DNA from: Cryptomeria japonica
Lineage: Eukaryota; Streptophyta; Pinopsida; Cupressales; Cupressaceae
DNA: 64,000 nucleotides
Assembly (NCBI RefSeq): GCF_030272615.1
Contig: NC_081410.1
Location: 192,095,619-192,159,618, forward strand
Reading direction: 5' to 3'
The translations under genes and the position numbers were made by a program. Below the pieces are notes generated by a model. The model had not been told where the DNA came from and made no database searches. It worked only from the letters and a program-made list of their open reading frames with translations. Shown piece by piece: positions 1-10,880 of the stretch; the first letter of the stretch is position 1; each line of letters starts with the position of its first letter.

Positions 1-334
1 TAATTACAAACATTTCCTCCAAGTTATAGCTAGATCCAACAGTTAAAACAAAAGTTATGACATTTTTCCCAAAACTGCTAACCCTGGGTAGGGTTTCAAG
101 TGACCTGCACCAAAGTCATCATATCTTACACAAAACTGAATCAAATTTGATGAGATAAACATATTTGAAAACTAGAAACATAGATCTTTCCATCCATATA
201 TTATAGTCTTTATTTTGAGGCCAACCAAGGGCCGTATAATGGCATATTTCAGACTGAAAATTCTAGAAAAAACTGAATTCTCCAACCCTCTCCAACCTCC
301 AAATTAAACTTCATAGGCCTGAGCTCTGATACCA
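1..334 (-). mobile_element. Internal leader of a copia element (element B), cut by window edge
   Basis: This stretch lies immediately inside the 5' LTR of a minus-strand LTR element and holds no convincing ORF. It begins, read on the minus strand, with a primer-binding site at 323-334. The gag and pol of this element, if present, lie to the left of the window. The assignment rests on the LTR/primer-site junction alone. Confidence 0.6.
323..334 (-). other. Primer-binding site of copia element B
   Basis: On the minus strand this reads TGGTATCAGAGC, the usual plant copia primer site complementary to the 3' end of initiator methionine tRNA. It directly abuts the CA end of the LTR, as expected for a 5' LTR. 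Confidence 0.85.
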
Positions 335-702
335 TGTTGATTTTCCCAAGTTTTATTGGATATATTTTAATGTATATATCTGATTCAATCTGATACTTGC
401 ATTCTTGGAGTTCTATATGCTCTCAAATTGAATAACATTATACTATATATATTCCTTTGGAGAGGCATGTCCTTGAATGGACATGTCTCTCCTTTAATTA
501 TAATAATTTAATCAATATTATAATGTTTCATCAATCAATTATTAATTTAGAATAATATAATAGATTAATATTGAATATTAAATTTTATATGATTAATAAT
601 AATATAATAATATAACATAATAATATAACATAATAATATATTATTATTAATCAACATATATTATATGTATTCTAAATGATCATTCGACTGAAGCTACAAA
701 CA
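335..702 (-). mobile_element. 5' LTR of copia element B (368 bp)
   Basis: The plus strand begins TGTTGA at 335 and ends AAACA at 702, so the minus strand runs TGTTT to TCAACA, the TG...CA ends of an LTR, followed at once by a primer-binding site. The interior is AT-rich with a strong inverted repeat (459-492). The LTR sits against the end of the coiled-coil ORF of the neighbouring element A, so element B appears to have inserted into element A. The far end is outside the window and the target duplication cannot be checked. Confidence 0.8.
459..492. repeat. Inverted repeat (hairpin) inside LTR B
   Basis: GGAGAGGCATGTCC at 459-472 is followed after 6 bases by a near-complementary arm, GGACATGTCTCTCC, at 479-492. 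Such a palindrome in the LTR of a copia element may bind a transcription factor or form an RNA stem; the role is not known. Confidence 0.7.
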
Positions 703-2768
703 TTAACACCATCCAGTTTTGAATGTGCCAGAGATAGATACAAGTCCACTCAGTAAATATGCAAGTGATTCTTTCTCATTTACCTTTTTTGGTGTGGGAT
801 TTCCTAGCATATCCATGCATTCCTTCTTATGTACACAAAGTGAATCCAATATTGGACTCACCAAACCTCTGAGACTTCTGGCTATCTGAATGATCTTATC
901 TCTTTCCTTTTCAAGAGAAGAAATTTGGTTCTCCAAAGTCAAAATTTGTCCATTTGTCAGTGAAATTAGTCCATCAAAAAAGTTATCAATACTAGCAATT
1001 TTCTCTTGTATCTCTTTTATCTTGTTATCTACATTTGATGTATCTCAGTATTGCAACATACCCTATATATATTAGTACATTGTTTCAAAGAATTTTCAAT
1101 CAAAATTATCTTCTCCTCAATCTTTTTCTTCTCTCTCTTAATGATCTGATCAAAAGTGGCTCTCTTAGCCAAAGTGAATTTTTCAAGTGTTTGTCAGTTA
1201 GAGATCTGCTATATGGATTGAAAGTCTTTTGATATGTGCTCAGTTATAACCTTAAGCTTGTCAGAAGGGCTCGCTTCATTTTCAATCTTACACTCTGGTA
1301 CTAATTTGTGCAAAATAGTGATAGATTGATCTATAATCCCTTTGTCTATGGTTCCCTCCTTCATCAGTTTCTGAGCAACCATCATCATCAGTTCTGTGGG
1401 ATTCATCTCTGTGATGGTTTTCTTTTCAACTAGAGAAGTGTCAATTGTCAATAATGATGTGCTAGCAACTAGTTTCGTACCGGATTCCCCTAGTTTCTCT
1501 GGTGATTTATCCTTTATTACCTTCTCACTTGCACCGGTGGCTTCACCACTTGGTGCAGTCTATGCAACTGCCGGTTCCTCTCTAGGAACAATATCCTCAA
1601 GCTATACATTAGTATCCAGAGGACAATTGTCCATAATGTTAGTATTCTATACAAGGTTCTCATTATTAATCAGTGTTTCAGTATTTGTCTGTACATTTGC
1701 CAGTGGATCAATCTTCACTATCTTGATATTCTTCAAAACTGAGGGTGGAGTACCCATGATCCCTTTACCTTTCTCTTCAATTGGTGTATCTATAGTCTCG
1801 GTTTTGGTCTCCAGTGAAGTAAAGAATCCTCTATGTTCTCCAAAAAATTTGATCCAAGCCTTCTGTGTTTCTTTAATTACCTCATTCATCCTTCCTAACA
1901 TCGGGCTAGTTATTCTATGTTTGCTATTGAATACCTTCCTATCTATAGCCTCAATTGTATTTTCCATCTCATCTGGAGTTATAGAAACACATGTAGCTAA
2001 AATTTCTTGGATTTTAATGTGATTATCCTCTTGCATTGTAGATAACCTTCTAGCATCCAACATGTTATATAACTCTATCGGTATTTGATTTTCTATCTAT
2101 ATTAATGCTTTCTTATAGATATCGAAATACAATAGAGATGCTTCCTCTGCTTCTCTCTTCTCATCAAATTCTAATCTATCATAATAAGACTTAACATTTT
2201 TCAGCATCCCATCCTTAGTAATTTCATCAAAAATTTCAACACAAGTCATAGGTGGTATAATAGTCACATTACCAGTCTCTAGTGCCAAATCAATGTCACT
2301 CTTCTTCTTCCTTCTGTCAGTACTGAATGTAGCTGTAGGTGTAGCTGTAGGTTCTTGTTTCTGTGTTGGTAACTTGATGGTGACCTTCCTAACTGGTTGT
2401 TTCTTTGCTTCCACTTTAGGTTCTTCTGGTTTCTTCCTCACAACCCTTTTGAAAGCTAATGGTGTGTTATCTTCAGACTCTGAATCTACAACCACAGGTT
2501 CTATGTGAACTACCAAATCCTTCCTCTTTTTTTAGGTTTCTCTGTGACAACATCAATGAGTGCCTAAGACCTCTATATGACAATGGATGTATGCCCTAAC
2601 ATCCTCTACATACACCACTCCCTCCGGAACATGATAAAACACTGCAACTGAATCTTCCTTGGTAGCCACTTGTGGATGCCACTTGAAAATTGGTCTGGGG
2701 TGGTCCTTAACCTCTACTACAGTTGGATTTACAATGAAAATAGGAATGAAAGATGATTCTGCTTCCAT
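703..2768 (-). pseudogene. Non-pol coiled-coil ORF of retroelement A (broken)
   Basis: I do not recognise a catalytic domain here. Reading right to left, open pieces at 2768-2553, 2516-2097, 2063-1647, 1451-1209 and 942-703 together look like one protein of about 650-700 residues. It begins MEAESSFIP, carries a short conserved-looking block around WHPQVA and VEDVRAYIHCHIE, then a Lys/Glu-rich stretch (VRKKPEEPKVEAKK), then long polar helices including SSLEKERDKIIQIARSLRG, which look like coiled coil. It occupies the place where a copia element would carry protease, integrase and reverse transcriptase, none of which is visible. This suggests a non-autonomous LTR element with a substitute ORF. 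Several stops and frameshifts break it, and its 3' end is interrupted by LTR B. Confidence 0.5.
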
Positions 2769-3139
2769 GATTCAAGAAAAATACCTTTAGATTGCTGTTG
2801 GTGAAAACTTTCAACAAATCCTTCCAGACGTTGGTTTGATATTTAAGAAGAAATCTGATTGCCTCTGAATAGCATCTAATTGCACTAAGTCACTCTGAAT
2901 GCTGGGTAAATAATAAAAAAGTGTATTCTACCTTTTATCCATCGAGAGAAAACCCTAATCTTCTATCGACACAAATGATTGCCGATGAAATATACCGGAT
3001 CTCACTCTAAACATATCAATGCTGGATAATCCTTTCCAATATCTGGAACATCTTCCAGAATCTCCTCCAAGGGCATATGTATCATCTTCCATGAAATTTT
3101 TCCTACCCCTAAGGCATCTGCCTTAGTTACTGGATGAGA

Positions 3140-4187
3140 TCACTGTCAGTGCAAGAGAAGCCTCTTCCGCTGGATAGGTAACTGAGACATTCCCATCTGA
3201 TGATTTCTCTTCAGTCTTCCTAACCCATCTATGAGTATGATCTTTCCGAATTTCATTATCCTTCTCTTTTCCTTTTTCATTTGATCCTCCATTGCCAATT
3301 GGTGGATATCTTCTTTTGCAGAACTTAGCAATATGTCCAACTTCATTGCATGCATAACATGTAACATTGTTCTTCTAAATTACCTTTCTAAAATTGGTGA
3401 AATTGCTTGACTTGCACTGATTAGCCATATGTCCAAATTTTCCACAAGCATAGCATTTTACATTCATTCTGTAGTCTTTTGTCTTATGACTAATTTTATT
3501 GCATTTAGAACATTTACTGGGAGTAGATCTATTGCAAATAAAACATCTACCATTGAATTTATAAGCATTGAATTGCCTTACTGGTGCCTTATGGTTTTGA
3601 TCTTCATTAGTAGTACCGAAACTCTATCCTTGCTCATATCCAGGTCCACTTGAATCTCCAATCCGCCTTTGTCTCTTCAGTAACTCATCAAGTTGTGTTG
3701 AGCTAATCTTGAATTTTTCTTCGTACTCACTTGTAGCAGTTAAATCATCTCTTAGTATTATCATTTGTCTCTCAAGCTCTTGCTTATTGTTCTGGGATTG
3801 TACCAAATCAGTTCTCAGCATATCATTTTCATGAACCAACCTACTACATTCTTCAAATTTTTTCTTCAGGGATACAACAAGATTTTCTTCCTTTTTCTTT
3901 CTGTCCTCAATCTCCTTAGACATCCTCATAGTTATAGCTTGTATTTCACTCTTCATAACCATGTTCTCCTGACTCAATTTCTAACATTGTTCCTTAAGTG
4001 CATTTTTCTCTTCATCATCTTGATTTTGTAAAAGTTCCTTCCTCCCAGCTTGGACAGATGATAGCCTCTCTGGTATGACAAGAATAAATTCTTTAACATA
4101 ATTCAACTCATCTTGTAGCTTTAAGTTCTTCAATCTTTCAACATCATAATCTTCAAGTGCCATCTCAAGCTACTTCTCCAAAGCCAT
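3140..4187 (-). pseudogene. gag-like ORF: coiled coil plus three zinc knuckles (element A)
   Basis: One frame runs from an ATG at 4187 to about 3140 with only a few stops. The first about 170 residues are heptad-rich (for example RMSKEIEDRKKKEENLVVSL), followed by KFKISSTQLDELLKRQRR, a motif I associate with plant copia gag proteins. Three Cys-rich knuckles then follow in the same frame. Two are canonical CX2CX4HX4C (3414-3455 CYACGKFGHMANQC; 3318-3359 CYACNEVGHIAKFC). The first in protein order (3471-3512) ends in Tyr instead of the last Cys. The usual N-terminal gag domain of copia elements is not visible: the primer site lies only about 60 bases upstream of the ATG, so an internal deletion is likely. 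The product would package element RNA. Confidence 0.7.
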
Positions 4188-4246
4188 ACTCAATGATTTC
4201 AGTTCAGGATCTTCCTCAAGCTGTTAAACTTCCTCCAAGGCACAAG

Positions 4247-4258
4247 GCTCTGATACCA
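4247..4258 (-). other. Primer-binding site of retroelement A
   Basis: Minus strand TGGTATCAGAGC, separated by two bases (AT) from the CA end of the LTR that begins at 4261 on the plus strand. It fixes 4261 as the inner edge of the 5' LTR and the element's direction as right to left. Confidence 0.85.
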
Positions 4259-4260
4259 AT

Positions 4261-4816
4261 TGTTGGAAATAAATAACACTGAGAGGGGGGGTGAATCCGT
4301 GTTATACCGGAATAAAATATTTTAGCCTTCACAAAACATTCATACACCAACTGGTATATCGGTATAAACAAAATTGAAAGAAGTAAAGCAACCAATAAGC
4401 CAAACACATAAGTGAGAATCATAACACATAGATTTATGCGTAGAAAACCTCAATGAGGAAAAACCACGATGGGATTTGGAACCCACAATATCAATTCACT
4501 GGCCATATGAAGAGATATTACAATATATGATTGGCCTGCACTTCCAGAAGGCTTACAGCCTAGAGCACACCATTCAATCACAATAGGAGCCTCATTGACT
4601 ACATAAAATTCCAAACAACAATCTGAAGAAGTGTGAACTGCTAAGATAGCATCTTTTATGCCAAAATATAGTTCATGTTTAAGCTCTATCTATTCCGGTT
4701 AAAACCCTAAATTCCTATATCAAAATAACCCTTACAATAAATTCCTCACATACATAGTCTCTTAGAATGATTTTGCATCATATTACATTTCCATGTCCAT
4801 TACATTACATTCCTAT
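4261..4816 (-). mobile_element. 5' LTR of retroelement A, inner part (split LTR)
   Basis: The plus strand starts TGTTGGAAATAA next to the primer site. The other LTR end (CCAACA) is not found before the terminal repeat of a DNA transposon at 4817; it is found at 15901-15906. Joined, the LTR would be about 930 bp with TGTTGG/CCAACA ends. Blocks such as AAAAACCACGATGGGA (about 4460) and the 'cctagagcacac...' region resemble the LTR at 61678-62972, so the two belong to related families. Confidence 0.75.
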
Positions 4817-4855
4817 GGGTAAGTGCACCAAGATGGTGAATAGAAAAGTGGCCAC
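4817..4855 (+). repeat. Left terminal inverted repeat of the DNA transposon
   Basis: It begins GGGTAAGTGCACCAAGATGG and ends GTGGCCAC. It pairs with 15479-15527 in inverted orientation; the arms differ by a few bases in the first 6 positions and by a short length difference before GTGGCCAC. Confidence 0.8.
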
Positions 4856-4882
4856 ATGCCAAAAAAAAACCAAATTTTTCAT

Positions 4883-5046
4883 AACCCGTGCAGGTTCTAA
4901 AAATTCAAAAATGTCCTAGGCTTGGTAACAAGCCTAGCCAAAAACAATTCAAAAAACCAAAAGTTCCACAAAACCCGTACGGGTTTTGAGGAACATTTGG
5001 TTTTTTAATTAAAAAATTAAAAGTTTCTCAAAACCCGTCTGGGTTT
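4883..5046. repeat. Left subterminal palindromic repeats
   Basis: Three related palindromes occur: 4883-4896 (AACCCGTGCAGGTT), 4970-4987 (AAAACCCGTACGGGTTTT, a perfect 18-bp palindrome) and 5030-5046 (AAAACCCGTCTGGGTTT). Degenerate copies follow near 5079 and 5147. Matching copies lie near the right end. Repeats of this kind near transposon ends commonly serve as transposase binding sites (inference here). Confidence 0.7.
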
Positions 5047-5201
5047 GAGAAACATAATTTTTTTTGTGTAGGCCACGGGTTTTGCCCATTTTCAATGCCA
5101 AAACCCATGGAACAACAACAAGGGAAATCCAAAAAACCATAGAACTTGCACAGGTTTGCAATTATTTTGGATTTTCCCAACATTGAGAGCAATTTTCAAC
5201 A

Positions 5202-7960
5202 ATGGCACCCCGTCGAACATGTAAGATTTGATTGGTTTGATTATTTTTGTTTGCATTTTAATTGAAGTAGGGTTTTTTAATTAATTTAAGTTTTGTTTTT
5301 ATTAATTTGATGTTAGATTCTTCAAGCAATCCTCAAAAATGAAATAGACAACAAAGACCTCCTCTTGAGAAAGCAACACAAGAAAACCCTGTAAATATTG
5401 CACATGAGCAACAAGAAAACCCTCAAAATCCTCAAAATGTTGCTCCTCAACAACCACCACCACCCCGAAACCCTCCACGTCCTCCATTAGATCATGTAGA
5501 TGCCACACAAGACAATCTCATCACTCGCCTTACACAAAATAGTGCCCAAATTTATATATTGGTTGATAGGTTGAGGTCATCTAGGCTTGAGCACCACACA
5601 ACTCTTGCCAGAATACTAGAAATAATGGCTAATAGTGCAAATGAGGTATCTAGGGAGGTTACGAAATGGGTTTCATGGAGGGATAGATGTTGTACATTTT
5701 GTACAGATGGGTTGTCATATGATCAAGTAAAAAAAAGGCCATAGGTAAAGATGGCATATGTTCTCTTTTCACCGATCCTATTACCAATAACAATGTAGAA
5801 CTAAATACGACTCAATTTCCTATACATTGGTGTGTTCATGCTAGGTTGAAAGAAGATTTTTGGGATAGGTGGTAATGGTCTTTGACCAACCACCTTGTAA
5901 TAATTGGGAGGTGCCTCTATATTTTTTGAGAAAGTTGTATTGTGAGTTTATCCTCAACGAGAAGCCGAATTACTTTGACATTCGACAATTTCAGGGTAGA
6001 GGGCGTGGCTCTGCACAGGATAGACTTGGGGCCCATAGGGTGGTAGAGCCACAAAATAGGAGGCGTACAACTAATTCAGCTTCAAGGATAATTAGTTGTT
6101 TTACCCTAATTTGAAAGATGGACCAGCAATGTCACTCCAAAAAACCCATGGTTCATGTCATTGTCCCTGTATCCTTGAAGGAGTCTATGAAATTATAGAC
6201 TCTTCAGGCAGTTGCATCATTGATCAATGCCATTTTTCAGCATGGCACACAGTTGGTCGGAGCAGAGGATGTACCAACACCTACAGAACCTCCTTCATCA
6301 GTGACACCTCCTTCATCAACAACACCTCCTTCATTAGTGGCACCTCCTCCATTAGCGTCACCTCATGCATCATTTGGCACGAGCCAGCCCATTCAGCATA
6401 TGTGTGCCACCTGCCAGGGTGTATGTTCTGGTGTAGATACTAACATGGACGAGGATGGTTCAACATACCATTCATGTACATGTTGCGGGAGTAGATGTCA
6501 TGCTTCCAGTGTAGAGGATGTGGCCCTCACTGATGAACTGATCAATACATTGTACCCTCTCTATCAGACACACGTGCATTTAATTCTGTTTATGACATGT
6601 TATCAATTAAGTGACTAAATCTTATAAAAAGAAAAGAATTTTTATTTTTAGAACAATTTAAAGTGACATATAAATAAAATGCATTGCAGGTGCAACAAGT
6701 GGTGGGAGTACACCACATACTTTTTAGTCGACTCCATGGTCAGGAGTAGTTTCGTCACTAGAGGTAAAGATTTGTAAATTTGTTAAAAATATAATAATAC
6801 ATTGGTTTCAAAATATCTTTTGTTGATTATATGTATCATTACTTGGGTATTTTATAGGGCTTATCAGTGGCTGAGATGTCCAAACTTGATGATATCAGTC
6901 TTTCGGCCATTGACTTTGGCCAAGAAAGCTATGCCGTACCATTTAGATTTATATATTTTTGACTTAAGTGATAGATTAAATACATGCTCTTTTCCCTTAT
7001 GTTATTTTTTTTCTATTATTTTACCCCACCTGCTTCGAGGACATCTCGTGTGAGGAAGCCATCCTCTAGCACTCCGAGATAGAAACAGATATCCTCTTAG
7101 ACACCCAAATGACATGAGGTAATTCAATATAATTTAAATTCATTTGTTGAAATGTATTATGATTAAACATGTATATGTAGATATTGATAAATGCACTTAA
7201 TTGATTTGTTCTATATACAAAAACATATGGGGTTTACGAAATTAATGAATGCACATGATGTCGATGAGGTTCAGCAGAGGGAAGAGGTGATATCTTCATA
7301 CTCACTTTGGATTGCATTCTTGCTTGTTTGAAATAAATAAATCCTTTTATGTCTATATCATATGTTATCATTTTTCATATAGGAAATGGTAATAGCTGCA
7401 TTAGATTCGACTAGGCCTCCTAAGGTTACAGGAGAACTATACAAGGCTTCGGTGTGCATTTGTTCTACATATGTTAAAAATATTTGTTTTATCTAGTTTG
7501 TCAACAATTTTGGGTTATTAACTTGTATAATTGTCTTTAACCTATTATAGGCCCCTTCCAAACTTCCTACTGTTATTCTACCATTCCATTTCAGTAGAAG
7601 TCCTACATGTATATTATGGGATCCAACACGACCAAGGGAAAAGGTATGTTTGTCTTAGATCAACTCATTTTTACTAAGTGCACAACGGAGTTGAAACCCT
7701 CTAGTTAACTCCTTTTGGATCACTTCATACCATGGATCCTCAGCCTCACCCAATTGCAGAAGATAGAGATGAGGTAATCAACATTTCAACTTCAAACAAT
7801 TTAGAGTTCAATATTTAGTTATTTTGATGTTATATTGAGAAAATAAAATTGATTCGACATTTGAACTGTCCTTGTGTAGCCACTTGCAGAGCCACGTACT
7901 ACTTCGAAGAGGCTCTATTTTGATGATCTGCCAGTCATAGATACCGATAGATACATATAG
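5202..7960 (+). pseudogene. Multi-exon accessory gene of the DNA transposon
   Basis: I do not recognise the family. A likely ATG at 5202 opens a 19-bp exon 1 (5202-5220) followed by GTAAG; exon 2 starts after TTAG at 5317 and keeps the frame. Exon 2 encodes a Gln/Pro-rich stretch (about 5380-5490), a helical region (LVDRLRSSRLEHHTTLARIL) and WRDRCCTFCTDG. An A8 run at 5729-5736 shifts the frame; the protein continues through a basic RGRGRGSAQ segment. A following ORF (6118-6618) has a Pro/Ser/Thr run and a Cys cluster (CATCQGVC, then CTCCGSRC). Short exons with AG/GT borders can be traced near 7384-7451 (EMVIAALDSTRPPKV) and 7552-7643 (ILPFHFSRSPTCILWDPTR). The last exon is 7880-7960, ending DTDRYI and a TAG. 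At least four stops or frameshifts are present. Possible roles (DNA binding, partner of the transposase) are inference. Confidence 0.5.
6118..6618 (+). pseudogene. Cys-rich exon/ORF of the accessory gene
   Basis: One frame from an ATG at 6118 to a stop at 6616-6618 has a single in-frame TAG near 6196. It holds a Pro/Ser/Thr-rich linker of repeated PPSS.TPPS units and then paired Cys clusters about 20 residues apart (CATCQGVCSG and HSCTCCGSRC), which look able to bind zinc. It is treated as part of the larger spliced gene at 5202-7960, because upstream and downstream exons share orientation and lie within intron-like spacing, but it could be a separate small gene. Confidence 0.45.
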
Positions 7961-8659
7961 TTATAGTTGTGGTCATTGAAGGACCAATTTTTTTATATAT
8001 TAGACATTTGTATATGTATATATCGACTTTGATAGACATGGCAGATGCCACATTTTTGTAACTATTATTGATTTGGCATCTATGCCATTTTTTGATATGT
8101 ACACGATTATTTTTCATTTTGATATATATGAAACTTGATATTCGATCCAATTTGTTCATTGATATATATGAAACTTGATATTCTTGAAACTTAGTTATTT
8201 GCTATTGAAATGTGATCAAACTTGTTCATTATGTATATGTCTTAATGTGATCCAATTTGTTCATTACTTGTAACTAATATGGTGTATACTTTTAAACCAT
8301 CTATTTCTCATATTGTGTATACCCAAGTACCAACACCAATAATGTTGATATTGTGTATTTTTATTGAGTGGATTTTCTTTGAGTCCTTCGTGCATGAAGA
8401 GATTGGAGTGAAGTTATTATTTCATAAAGTCATGCTTATGGAGCGAAGTTCATCATTTCAAGAACCAATTAATACAAGATTTGAGTGCACAAAGAAGATT
8501 TGAAATTTATCTAAGGATGAGTTGGCTTAGGTAAGGTTTTCATTTAACTTTTATTCCATAACAAGTTGGCCTTAGGGTAAGAGACACACCTATTCATCCA
8601 AATCGCCTATAAAAGAAGAGTTGAAGCAATCATTTTAACATCAAATCAAACCAATTATC
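7961..8659. other. Spacer downstream of the accessory gene
   Basis: AT-rich sequence without a convincing ORF. A 27-base block ending 'gatatatatgaaacttgatattc' occurs twice in close succession (about 8120-8185). It probably holds the 3' untranslated region and poly(A) site of the accessory gene. Confidence 0.4.
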
Positions 8660-10880
8660 TCGTCTTTCGTAAAAAACCATCAGTCAGAGGTGGAAAATAG
8701 TGCATCTTTCATTCTGCTCATTGTGGGAATGAACCATCTGCATGAGCACATCTAGGTGGTTGGGTTTATGTGCCCTTTTCTCACTCCCCAAGATGTCCGA
8801 TCGTTTGGAGCTACCTCGTAGCGACGTTTTCCCTTGAGTGCTCAAAGTGAAAAAAATAATCAAACTTTGATGTCGCGTAACTGTGAGACCATGGTACTTA
8901 TGGACGATCCATGTAAACCTATAGGGTCATGTTGTCGCTTCCTTAAAAATACTCTCTTGATTTCAGACAACTCAATTCCATATTCTTGTGGTGAGATTTT
9001 TTCTGTCACATCAAAAACTGTCAAAACCCGTTAGTGAGAGGTGGCAAAATAGTGCATCTTTCATTCTTCTTGTCATGGGAGTGAACCGTCAGTGTGAGTG
9101 CATCCGAGTGGTTGTTTTTACGCTAGGTTATACCTTGTATCGCTCTCCAAGACATCCGATCATTTGGAGCCACCTCGTAGTGACGTTTTCCCTTGAGCGC
9201 TCAAAGTGGAAAAAATGGTCAAAATTTGACGTCGCGTAACTCAAAGACCGTGAAACTTATGGATGATCCATTTAAACCTATGGGGTCATGTTGTCACTTC
9301 CTAGAAAATCCTCTCTTGGTTTCGAACAACTCGATTCCTTTTTGTTGTGGTGAGATTTTTTCTGTTGCATCAAAAACCATAAAAAACCATCAGTGAGAGG
9401 TGGCAAATTAGTGCATCTTTTGTTCTGTCATGGGAGAAAACCATCAGTGCGATCATGTTCGAGTGGATAGGTTTATGATAGGTGTGCCCTTTTCCCACTC
9501 CCCAAGACATCTGATCATTCCGAGCCTCCTCGTAGTGACGTTTTCCTTTGAGCGCTCAAAGTGGAAAAAATGGTGAAACTTTGACATCAAGTAACTTGAA
9601 GACCATGGAACTTATGGATGATCTATTTGAACTGATGGGGTTGTGTTGTCTCTTCCTAACAAATCCTCTCTCAATTTTGGACAACTTGATTCCTTTTTCT
9701 TGTGGTGAGATTTTTTCTGTCGCATAAAAAACCGTAAAAAAACGGTTAGTGAGAGGTGGCAAATTAGTGCATCTTTCATTCTGCTTGTCATGGGAACAAA
9801 CCGTTAGCACGAGTGCATTCAGGTGGCTAGGATTACACTATATGTGCCCTTCTCTCACTCCCCAAGACGTTCGATCATTCGGATCCACCTTGTAGCAATG
9901 TTTTTCCTTGAGCGCTCAAAGTAATAAAAATGGTCAAAATTTGACATCACATAACTCAAAGACCGTGGAACTTATGGATGATCTATTTAAACCTATGGGG
10001 TCATGTTGTTTCTTCCTAAAAAATCCTCTCTCAGTTTCTGACAACTCTATTCCATTTTCTTGTGGTGAGATTTTTTTTGTCACATAAAAAACCATCAAAA
10101 ATTGTCAGTGAAAGGTGGCAAAATATTGCATCTTTCATTCTGCTTGTCATGGGAATGAATTGTCAGCATGAGCACATTTGGGTGGATGAATTTATACTAG
10201 GTGTTCCCTTTTCTCTCTCCCCAAGACATCCGATCATTCGAAGCCACCTCATAGCAATGTTTTCCCTTGAGTGCTCAAAGTGGAAAAAATAGTCAAACTT
10301 TGATGTTGCATAACTCGGAGACCGTGGAACTTATGGATGACCCATTTGAACCTATGGGGTCACGTTGTCTCTTCCTAAAAAATCCTCTCTTAGTTTTGGA
10401 CAAATCAATTCCATTTTCTTGTGGTGAGATTTTTTCTGTCGCATCAAAAACTGTCAGTGAGAGGTGGCAAAATAGTGCATCTTTCACTGTGCTTGTCATG
10501 GGAATGAACCGTCAATGTGAGTGCATTTGGGTGGTCAGTTTTATGCTAGGTGTGCCCTTTTCTTACTCCCCAAGATGTCTGATCATTCTGAGCCACCTCG
10601 TAGTGAGGTTTTCCCTTGAGCGCTCAAAGTAGAAAAAATGGTCAAACTTTGACATCGCATAACTCAGAGACTGTGGAACTTATAAATGATCCATTTGAAC
10701 CTATGGGGTCATGTTGTTGCTTCTTAAAAAGGCCTCTCTCAGTTTTAGACAACTCAATTTTGTTTTCTTGTGGTGAGATTTTTTCTGTCGCATAAAAAAC
10801 CATCAAAAACCGTCAGTGAGAGGTGGCAAAATAGTGCATCTTTCATTATGCTCATCGTGGGAATGAACCATCAGCGCATC
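8660..10880. repeat. Tandem array of about 6 units of roughly 356 bp
   Basis: The landmark TGCATCTTTCATTCTG or a close variant recurs at 8701, 9053, 9412, 9768, 10127, 10476 and 10835, giving spacings of 352, 359, 356, 359, 349 and 359 bp. Each unit also contains GTCAGTGAGAGGTGGCAAA, GAGCGCTCAAAGT, CTTATGGATGATCCATTT and CTTGTGGTGAGATTTTTTCTG in the same order. Units differ by scattered substitutions and small indels, so the array is not recent. Open frames across it come from the repeat and are not genes. The array stops at about 10880, where the transposase-like gene of the minus strand ends. Confidence 0.9.

Noticed and set aside
3146-3367. 73-codon minus-strand frame over the zinc-knuckle region
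   Set aside because: Out of frame with the three knuckles, which lie in another minus-strand frame continuous with the coiled coil.
8660-10880. Tandem array considered as a CRISPR-like array
   Set aside because: Units are 350 bp, contiguous and without spacers, in a plant nuclear context.
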